From NCBI RefSeq assembly GCF_020179755.1, contig NZ_JAIUCY010000010.1:106024-170023 (forward strand): a stretch of DNA of 64,000 nt, given 5' to 3'. The translations under genes were made by a program, and so were the position numbers. Each line of letters starts with the position of its first letter. Positions within the stretch are counted from its first letter, which is position 1. This DNA is from Herbaspirillum sp. alder98. Its GTDB lineage: Bacteria > Pseudomonadota > Gammaproteobacteria > Burkholderiales > Burkholderiaceae_D. Positions 58,257 through 64,000 of this stretch are shown here, piece by piece. The notes under the pieces are model-generated. The model had not been told where the DNA came from. It ran no database searches and saw only the letters and a list, made by a program, of their open reading frames with translations.

Positions 58257-59033
58257 TTATTTGCGGCGGCCAACGAAGTTCGCGGCCAGTAGTGCAATGA
58301 TGGATACGAGGACCAAAAAGGCACTGACGGCAGCAATCTTTGGGTCGAGTTGGAACAAGACGGCATTCCAGATACGTACCGGTAGGGTCTGTCCACTGCT
58401 ACCGGCGAGGAAGAGTGCAATCAGGAGCTCGTCGAACGAACTCAGGAAGGCGAAAATACAGGCGGACATCAGTCCGGGCGCAATGATTGGCAGGGTGATG
58501 CGTCGAAACGCCGTCCAGCGAGATGCGCCTAGGCTTAGCGCCGCGTTCTCGAGGCGAGAATCGAAGCCTTGCAGTGTCGCCGATAAAATGATGACGGCGA
58601 CCGGTATGGAAACCACGGCGTGTCCGACGACAATCGATAAAAGACCATCCAGCTTGATATCGCCGAAGAAGAAGAACATTGCCATGGCCGATATCACGTT
58701 CGGAACAATCATCGGCAACAGGATGAGTGCGTAGACCGCTTGCTTGCCGCGGAACTGATACCGCACAAGTGCCAGCGCAGCGCCCAAGCTGATGACCACT
58801 GAGAGCAAGGTCGATGCAACCGCAATCTTCAAGCTGAACCAGATTGATGACAGCCAGGCCGAATCGGTGAGGATGGAGATAATCCATTTCAGCGACCAAC
58901 CCGGCGGTGGAAACGACAGGTAATCAGACGAGGTCAGCGCCAATGGAAAAATGATTAATATGGGCAGCGCTAGAAACATCAACACAAGCACTGCCGAAAT
59001 CACGACCAGCGGGCCGGGAAAGCGGGGCATCAT
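58257..59033 (-). CDS. ABC transporter permease (PotC-like)
   Basis: A 258-aa inner-membrane permease with about six helices. Conserved EAA loop: LENAALSLGASRWTAFRRITLPIIAPGL. Starts ATG 59033, overlapping the stop of the preceding permease (ATGATG over TGA). With PotB-, PotA- and PotD-like proteins it forms a spermidine/putrescine-type importer; closely related importers carry other amines, thiamine-like compounds or small acids. Confidence 0.88.
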   Translation of the reverse strand: MMPRFPGPLVVISAVLVLMFLALPILIIFPLALTSSDYLSFPPPGWSLKWIISILTDSAWLSSIWFSLKIAVASTLLSVVISLGAALALVRYQFRGKQAVYALILLPMIVPNVISAMAMFFFFGDIKLDGLLSIVVGHAVVSIPVAVIILSATLQGFDSRLENAALSLGASRWTAFRRITLPIIAPGLMSACIFAFLSSFDELLIALFLAGSSGQTLPVRIWNAVLFQLDPKIAAVSAFLVLVSIIALLAANFVGRRK

Positions 59034-59905
59034 AGTTTGGACTCGAAAAGACGTTGCAGGCCGACAGTGCGCTGGTAAATGGCGAACAACACCAAGGTGC
59101 AAGCCAACAGAACAGTAGACAAGGCAGAGGCGAATCCCCAATCGAAATAGGTTTCCACCTGAGATTCAATGACCATGGATATCATGCTGTCCTCCTGGTT
59201 GCCCATGAGCGCAGGCGTGATAAAGAATCCAAGCGAGAGGATGAACACCAATAAGCTCCCGGCTGCGACACCTGGCATCGATAACGGAAAGAACACTCGC
59301 CAGAAGGCACGGGTCCTGGAGGCGCCCAGGCTTTCAGCCGCACGAAGCAGACCCGTATCGATTCCTCGCATGACGCTGTATAACGCCAGGACCATATACG
59401 GCAGAAGGATGTAGCTCATTCCTATCATCACCGACAAACGGTTGTACATCAGCTTCAGAGGCTGACCAATCAGCCCCACTGACATGAGCAACTGGTTGAT
59501 AAGGCCGTCCGTGCCCAACAGCACCATCCATGCGTAAGTGCGGACCAGGACGCTTGTGAAATAGGGGACGATGACAAGAATCATCAGCAGTCCCGCTAGT
59601 CGCGGCTTGATTTGGGACAGGAAATACGACAACGGGTATGCGAGAACCAGCGATAACACCGTGACCAGGCCAGCAATTTCGAACGTAATGCCAACGACCT
59701 GGAAATAGGTTGGCTCTCGGAGCAGGCGCTCGTAGTGACGCCAGGTGAATGCGGGGTCAAATATGCTGCGCGCGAGCATATTGCCGAGGGGGTAGATAAA
59801 AAATACCGCCAGCAGCACCAACGCCGGTAAGAGCAGCCACCACGCAGGAGAGTACCGGTGCCGCCTGGTTGCCGGTGGCGCGATTCGGGGAGGGGATGTG
59901 CTCAC
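59030..59905 (-). CDS. ABC transporter permease (PotB-like)
   Basis: A 291-aa permease with about six helices and the EAA loop LLRAAESLGASRTRAFWRVFFPLSMPGVAAG. It starts two bases after the ATPase stop and overlaps the next permease. Second of two membrane subunits of the polyamine-type importer. Confidence 0.88.
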   Translation of the reverse strand: MSTSPPRIAPPATRRHRYSPAWWLLLPALVLLAVFFIYPLGNMLARSIFDPAFTWRHYERLLREPTYFQVVGITFEIAGLVTVLSLVLAYPLSYFLSQIKPRLAGLLMILVIVPYFTSVLVRTYAWMVLLGTDGLINQLLMSVGLIGQPLKLMYNRLSVMIGMSYILLPYMVLALYSVMRGIDTGLLRAAESLGASRTRAFWRVFFPLSMPGVAAGSLLVFILSLGFFITPALMGNQEDSMISMVIESQVETYFDWGFASALSTVLLACTLVLFAIYQRTVGLQRLFESKL

Positions 59906-59907
59906 GC

Positions 59908-61023
59908 TTACGCCTCTTCAGCGGGCACCAGCCACACGCTCTCCGGCTGCCAGCCTAAATTCACCTGGCTACCCTCGCTCCATTGTGCTGCGTCAGTCAT
60001 TCTCTGCAACTGGGCCATGACTTGCAGTGTCTGCCCACCGCCTTGTTCCACTAGCAGCTTCACCATGTGGCCGAGGTACTGCATCTCGCGGATGCGGCCG
60101 CTTACACTGTTGCCCTCGGTCCCCTGGCCCATAGTGATTTTTTCCGGGCGCAGTATCCCAACGACGCTCACACCTTCAGAGAGGTTTGCTGGGCCGGACG
60201 CTTGAATTCGCGCTCCGCCCGAGAGTTCTACGACATACTTTCCTGAGTCGGTACGCTCGACGACCTTCCCATCCAGCGTATTGGACTGCCCGATGAACTG
60301 CGCCACCCATTGGTTGGCGGGGCGGTCATATATCTCTGCCGGCGCCGCAATTTGGGCGATGCCGCCGTCCTGCATCACGGCAATCCGGTCGGACATCGTC
60401 AACGCTTCTTCCTGGTCGTGAGTCACAAATACGACTGTAGCGCCCGAGTTGCGATGCAGCCGTCGAATTTCCATCTGCATGTGTTCGCGCAGATTCTTAT
60501 CTAGCGCCCCCAGCGGTTCATCCATCAACATCGCCTGCGGGCGAAAAATCAATGCACGAGCGAGTGCAATACGCTGCTGCTGGCCACCCGAAAGTTCACG
60601 GGGGAGTCGTTCGCCCTTATCCGCAAGCTGCACCTGAGCCAGGCCATCGGCAACACGACGAGCAATCTCCGACTTGGAGACACCACGCATCTCAAGAGGG
60701 AAAGCCAGGTTTTGGGCTACGGTAAGATGCGGGAAAAGGGCATAGTTTTGGAAGACGACACCCAAGTCACGCTTGCCAGGTGGCAGCTTCGTAACATCCC
60801 GTCCACCAATGAGAATTTGGCCACTGCTGGGGGCGGTAAAGCCCGCCAGCATCATCAATGTGGTGGTCTTGCCCGAGCCACTGGAACCAAGAAGGGTGAC
60901 AAATTCGCCCGCCTTGATATCCAAATCCAGCTCGCGAACTGCAGCTGCGTCGCCATAGAACTTACTGATGCCACGCAGCTTCAATTCAGTGCCCAGCTTT
61001 TCCTGGGCGGCTTTTGCTTCCAT
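59908..61023 (-). CDS. ABC transporter ATPase (PotA-like)
   Basis: A 371-aa ATPase: Walker A GSSGSGKTTT, Q-loop VVFQNYALFPHLTV, signature ELSGGQQQRIALARAL, Walker B MLMDEPLGALD and the H-loop VFVTHDQEEAL, followed by a C-terminal TOBE regulatory domain. The start ATG shares a base with the stop of the binding-protein gene (TAATG) and has GGAGAA upstream; longer in-frame starts inside that gene are rejected. Energises the polyamine-type importer. Confidence 0.92.
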   Translation of the reverse strand: MEAKAAQEKLGTELKLRGISKFYGDAAAVRELDLDIKAGEFVTLLGSSGSGKTTTLMMLAGFTAPSSGQILIGGRDVTKLPPGKRDLGVVFQNYALFPHLTVAQNLAFPLEMRGVSKSEIARRVADGLAQVQLADKGERLPRELSGGQQQRIALARALIFRPQAMLMDEPLGALDKNLREHMQMEIRRLHRNSGATVVFVTHDQEEALTMSDRIAVMQDGGIAQIAAPAEIYDRPANQWVAQFIGQSNTLDGKVVERTDSGKYVVELSGGARIQASGPANLSEGVSVVGILRPEKITMGQGTEGNSVSGRIREMQYLGHMVKLLVEQGGGQTLQVMAQLQRMTDAAQWSEGSQVNLGWQPESVWLVPAEEA

Positions 61024-62174
61024 TACGTTCTCCGCAGAATCCACGATTGCCACTGTTCTCCGATGGTGGAGAGGTTGTCGCTCCACCACTGCGCGTTCTG
61101 GTCGAAACCAACGCTGAAGTGGTCAGGCATACTTGGCAGCTTGGCCGCATCTTCGGGGCGTACCAGCTTCACTGCTGCCTGGTTTGTCGGACCGTAGGCG
61201 ATGTAGCGTGTGAGCGCGGCCTGTACCTTAGGTTGCAGGGCAAAGTCGATGAAAATTTGGGCGTTTGCCGCATTGGGCGAGTTCTTGATTACGCTCCAAT
61301 ACTGGACTTGACGTTTCGCCTGGTTCCATTCGATGGCCAGCGGCGCTCCCTTGTCAATAAGGTCCTGGGCGCGGCCGTTCCAGATTGCGCCGATGACTGC
61401 CTCTTTGCGCTCGAGCAACTGAGCCGATGCGGCACCGGTGTCCCACCACTTAACGACGTCCTTCTTGATACGGTCCAGCGACTTGAGGGCACGAGGCACA
61501 TCCAGCGGATAAAGCTTGTCCTTGGGCACGCCGTCGGCGAGCAAGGCAAATTCCAATTCGGCGGCACCCGACTTCTGGTCCGCCAGGGTCCGTGCACCTG
61601 GGAACTTCGAGACATCCCAGAATTCGGCCCACGACTTGGGATGGTTGGCGCTCTTGAAGACGTCGGTGTTGTAGACCATAACGGTGGCAAAGTAGAGATT
61701 GCCGACCATGTTGGGGTGCCGCACACCGGGTTGAATGTCATTGGGATTGGTGTACTTCATCTTCGAGTACGCAATCGGTTCCAGCGCGCCGATTTTGTCC
61801 AGCGACAGGAGCGCAACATCCAGCAGGTCCACGACGTCCACTTGAACGCGTTTGGCTTCGACCATCGCGCGAATCTGTGCCGCTGTGGCTGGCTGCACTA
61901 CCACTTCAATGCCAGTCGCTTCCGTGAAAGGCTTATACAGAGCTTTGTCCATGGCCTCCTGGTAAGCGCCACCCAAGCCGCGGACCACCACCTGCTGCTT
62001 ACCTTGTGCGCGGACGGAGCTGGATGCTGTGAGCAGCGGAGCGGCGCTGCTGACTGCCAATGCACCTGCGCCTGCCGCTTGAAGGAAGCGGCGACGTGAC
62101 AATGTGGTGCTCTCGGCGGCAGAATTATTTTGTTCCGCTTTTGCTTCCGGCTTTTCGTTGTCCATTTTTCCCAT
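61023..62174 (-). CDS. ABC transporter substrate-binding protein (PotD-like, Tat signal)
   Basis: A 383-aa periplasmic protein with a long N-terminal region and a twin-arginine signal (TTLSRRRFLQAAGAGALAVSSAAPLL). The mature part has VVVRGLGGAYQEAMDKALYKPFTEATGIEV and WAEFWDVSKFPGARTL, as in PotD/PotF-type proteins. Ribosome site AAGGGGAA supports ATG 62174, which lies 50 bases inside the end of the RpiR gene. Captures the unknown substrate of the operon. Confidence 0.9.
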   Translation of the reverse strand: MGKMDNEKPEAKAEQNNSAAESTTLSRRRFLQAAGAGALAVSSAAPLLTASSSVRAQGKQQVVVRGLGGAYQEAMDKALYKPFTEATGIEVVVQPATAAQIRAMVEAKRVQVDVVDLLDVALLSLDKIGALEPIAYSKMKYTNPNDIQPGVRHPNMVGNLYFATVMVYNTDVFKSANHPKSWAEFWDVSKFPGARTLADQKSGAAELEFALLADGVPKDKLYPLDVPRALKSLDRIKKDVVKWWDTGAASAQLLERKEAVIGAIWNGRAQDLIDKGAPLAIEWNQAKRQVQYWSVIKNSPNAANAQIFIDFALQPKVQAALTRYIAYGPTNQAAVKLVRPEDAAKLPSMPDHFSVGFDQNAQWWSDNLSTIGEQWQSWILRRT

Positions 62175-63159
62175 CTTGTTTCCCCTTTGTTGGGCGCCCA
62201 GCTTTGGGCGATGATGCAGTTGATGAAAGGTTATGTTGCGAACCCCGATTCTCGATGCCTGCTTTCAGATGTCCTTCAAGCGTCTGGTCCGATACTGAGT
62301 TGCCTTCGCTCTGCCAGTGGCCGAGGGTGCGCCATACTTCATCTGAACCGCGAAGAAGCTGCGCAACATTCTCAGCATCGTGAATAGTGATTAGAACGAT
62401 GAGCCAGTTAATCAGGGCCATGGTTCCTGCCTGAGACCACCAGGCAAATGAAGAGGTGTCCCTAGCGACAAAGAAACTCTGGTGTGAAAGAGCTGCCAGC
62501 GGAGAGGAAGGGCGGTCGGTAATAGCGACGATGTGCGCACCTCGACTTTTGGCTACGCGCATGATGTCGACGGTGTATGGAAGGTATCGGATGTAGCCGA
62601 TACCGATAACGACATCGTCCTTATGTATCAGGCGAAGTTGGTCGGAGATATCTCCGTTCCCAATATTGAGCAACGCAGCTTTTCCCGTCACCTGGTTCAG
62701 ATGTAGGGTCAGATATGACGCCATTGGATGTGTCGTACCGTGGCCACTCACCCAGATGCGACGGGCGCCGATGAGTTTTTTCGCTACTACATTGCCCAAT
62801 TCTGTGGAATTGAGCTGCGAGGTGTTTCTCGCCAACAAGCTGTCAATCTCAAACAGCTCGGTCTTCAATTCGTCCATGTCCGACGGCGGCTGGCGTGGTC
62901 CCATTCCAGAGGCTCCGGCCCGTTCCAAGAGGCCGTCTCGCAGAGCTGCACGCAGATTGGGGAAGCCGTCGTAGCCAAGTGCCTTCGCGAGCCTCACAAC
63001 CGCAGCATCGCTTTGACCTGCCGCGTCAGCCAGCTGCCGTGCGGTCAGGAAGGCTGCCGTTTCTGCGTTGTCGAGAATGTAGCTGGCCAATTGTTTCTGA
63101 GCAGTGGTCAGGTTTTCTACGTTTTCGGCTAACGTCTGTTGGAATGTAAGTGCAGTCAT
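62125..63159 (-). CDS. RpiR/MurR-family transcriptional regulator
   Basis: A 344-aa regulator with an N-terminal HTH of the RpiR type (LTTAQKQLASYILDNAETAAFLTARQLADAAGQSDAAVVRLAKALGYDGFPNLRAALRDGL in pieces) and a SIS domain (RIWVSGHGTTHPMASYL, DVVIGIGYIRYLPYTVDIMRVAKSRGAHIVAITDRPSSPLAAL). SIS domains bind phosphosugars, though some RpiR proteins sense other ligands. A 60-residue disordered, Lys-rich C-terminal tail is unusual. It heads the ABC-M24-MlrC operon, and a TGTAG...CTACA palindrome lies 32 bases upstream. Confidence 0.87.
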   Translation of the reverse strand: MTALTFQQTLAENVENLTTAQKQLASYILDNAETAAFLTARQLADAAGQSDAAVVRLAKALGYDGFPNLRAALRDGLLERAGASGMGPRQPPSDMDELKTELFEIDSLLARNTSQLNSTELGNVVAKKLIGARRIWVSGHGTTHPMASYLTLHLNQVTGKAALLNIGNGDISDQLRLIHKDDVVIGIGYIRYLPYTVDIMRVAKSRGAHIVAITDRPSSPLAALSHQSFFVARDTSSFAWWSQAGTMALINWLIVLITIHDAENVAQLLRGSDEVWRTLGHWQSEGNSVSDQTLEGHLKAGIENRGSQHNLSSTASSPKAGRPTKGKQDGKNGQRKAGSKSGTK

Positions 63160-63586
63160 TGTCGTGAATGTTTCAGCGAGTTGAGTTAACTGTAGTAAAT
63201 GCTACAGAGGCGGTCAAGCGTTTTTAATGGTGCGAAGAGGGAGCTATTTTGGTGCAATTTGCCGGTGAGTATTTGATGATATTTGCCGGCTTCGGCTATG
63301 GGGGCAACAGGTTATTGAGCCATTGCATACGACGAGCGAGCAATAAAACTGCCTCTCCGTTCGTCAATGATTTTTTCTTTGTTGGGCAGAATTGGAACGA
63401 CTGCGTGTCCTGAGGAGACGCATTCGATGCGTCATGGTCGGGACCAATGTGCTAGGTGTTCTCGGATTTTTTATTGCGCAGCAGCGTCCATTCTAGGAAG
63501 AGATAGTTCGCTGCGTTGCCCATTGCGGTCGAGCCAAGTTAGTTACGGCGAAGCAGCTCGGACCGAGGCAAGTTTTCCCGATATTT
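63160..63586. other. 427-base gap upstream of the RpiR gene
   Basis: Holds the promoter region of the RpiR-ABC operon, with the palindrome at 63191-63206 listed separately. Also a direct repeat ATTTGCCGG at 63257-63265 and 63281-63289, 24 bp apart. No gene was recognised. Confidence 0.4.
63191..63206. promoter_or_regulatory. Candidate RpiR operator TGTAG...CTACA
   Basis: TGTAGTAAATGCTACA is a 16-bp imperfect palindrome with perfect 5-bp outer arms. It resembles the TGTARTxxxxYTACA-type sites of HexR and other RpiR proteins. It is 32 bases upstream of the RpiR start, suited to autoregulation of the whole operon. Confidence 0.55.
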
Positions 63587-63886
63587 TCAGATGGCTTCAA
63601 TTGCCTCGCCGATGATATCCGCTTTGTAGTAGCCATTTACGGAATCGAACCTGGCGAAAATGGACCAGACGAGTCTCCCGATTTGCTTCACTCGCTCATA
63701 GTTATCACTTGGCAGAAGACGACAAAGGAGAACTTCATTTAGGTGGCTGAGCATTACATGTGCATCCTCTACAAGGATTTGCGTATTGTTCAGTGTGGAC
63801 TCGATTGAGTAGGAAAATTGCTGCAAATATGTCTCTAGCTGCATTAGGCGTTCGTCTTTGTTGATTTGCATTGAAAACTGACCCAC
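63587..63886 (-). CDS. Small hypothetical protein next to an insertion element
   Basis: Up to 99 aa, helical and charged (LMQLETYLQQFSYSIESTLNNTQILVEDAHVMLSHLNEVLL in pieces), no known motif. Start at 63886 (TTG/ATG region) or at ATG 63871. Its upstream flank ends eight bases before the presumed insertion-sequence end at 63895, so the gene may have lost its promoter or its 5' part. AT-rich relative to its neighbours. Confidence 0.45.
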   Translation of the reverse strand: MGQFSMQINKDERLMQLETYLQQFSYSIESTLNNTQILVEDAHVMLSHLNEVLLCRLLPSDNYERVKQIGRLVWSIFARFDSVNGYYKADIIGEAIEAI

Positions 63887-63894
63887 TTATGGAG

Positions 63895-64000
63895 TGAACC
63901 CCTCGGGCTGGACCAAGGCCTGGAGATGAAGTGATACGCTTGTCGAGCCTTCTCAGGAGGAGCGACATCATGGCATCACGAGGTCCCTATCGGCGGCACA
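63895..64000 (+). mobile_element. Left end of a probable IS3-family element (partial)
   Basis: The sequence from about TGAACCCCTCGGGCTGG (63895) looks like an IS3-type terminal repeat, followed by 75 bases and then a transposase-like start. The element runs off the window, so its right end and target duplication cannot be seen. Confidence 0.5.
63970..64000 (+). CDS. Start of IS3-family OrfA-like transposase (partial)
   Basis: ATG 63970 with a strong ribosome site AGGAGGAG encodes MASRGPYRRH before the window ends. This opening is like that of IS3-family OrfA (helix-turn-helix) proteins of Burkholderiales, usually continuing with a phrase like EFKLQL. Only ten residues are visible. Confidence 0.55.
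   Translation, partial: MASRGPYRRH

Noticed and set aside
1..64000. CRISPR arrays, rRNA or tRNA genes
   Set aside because: No regularly spaced repeats of CRISPR size and no recognisable tRNA or rRNA sequence were seen by eye; a computed scan could still find a tRNA.

Overview
The window looks like the chromosome of a metabolically versatile betaproteobacterium, most likely Burkholderiales (Oxalobacteraceae or Burkholderiaceae). This is judged from the high-GC core genes, the many LysR regulators each divergent from a small catabolic operon, the TRAP and orphan solute-binding proteins, and the style of the enzymes; no rRNA, tRNA or housekeeping marker is present to confirm it.

Layout. 0-8 kb: partial membrane protein, AlkA-type glycosylase, EAL phosphodiesterase, an aspT-aspD operon (aspartate:alanine exchanger plus aspartate 4-decarboxylase) and a probably Tat-exported type-B carboxylesterase. 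8-17 kb: a MerR regulator with a textbook 19-bp-spacer promoter facing a nitroreductase, two LysR genes, an MFS/RraA-like aldolase/FMN hydroxy-acid dehydrogenase operon with its own LysR, and a LysR/quinone-oxidoreductase pair. 17-23 kb: a MocR regulator facing a lactonase-SDR-PEP mutase/isocitrate-lyase-superfamily-orphan binding protein operon. 22.6-27.5 kb: an FCD-GntR regulator, GntP permease, COG4091-like dehydrogenase and an L-threonate-dehydrogenase-like enzyme. 27.7-32.5 kb: LysR facing an Old Yellow Enzyme-pirin-isochorismatase operon, then an EamA exporter. 32.6-39.3 kb: a GcvA-like LysR facing an SDR-TRAP (dctP, fused dctQM)-split transketolase operon that has no kinase. 39.4-40.7 kb: a small P-loop kinase and a glutathione transferase.

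About 40.8-55.3 kb is an accessory island with visibly lower GC, many unrecognised genes, GTG/TTG starts, hairpins and repeats. It holds a PD-(D/E)XK-like nuclease with a DUF5677-like partner, a three-gene HTH unit followed by a diverged duplicate of its last gene, a DUF2971 gene bracketed by two near-identical hairpins, a lipoprotein, and a translationally coupled 72-aa protein plus Rad50/RecF-like ATPase with a CPVC zinc-hook motif, followed by a 1220-aa protein ending in a variant nuclease-like domain. This resembles a defence island; the ATPase unit and its large neighbour are the best candidates for an undescribed system.

55.6-63.2 kb: an RpiR-regulated operon for import (spermidine/putrescine-type ABC transporter) and hydrolysis (M24 creatinase-like enzyme without metal ligands, and an MlrC-family metallopeptidase) of an unknown amide- or peptide-like compound. 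The window ends in a short hypothetical gene and the left end of a probable IS3-family element. All family assignments come from reading the sequences by eye; no database search was possible.
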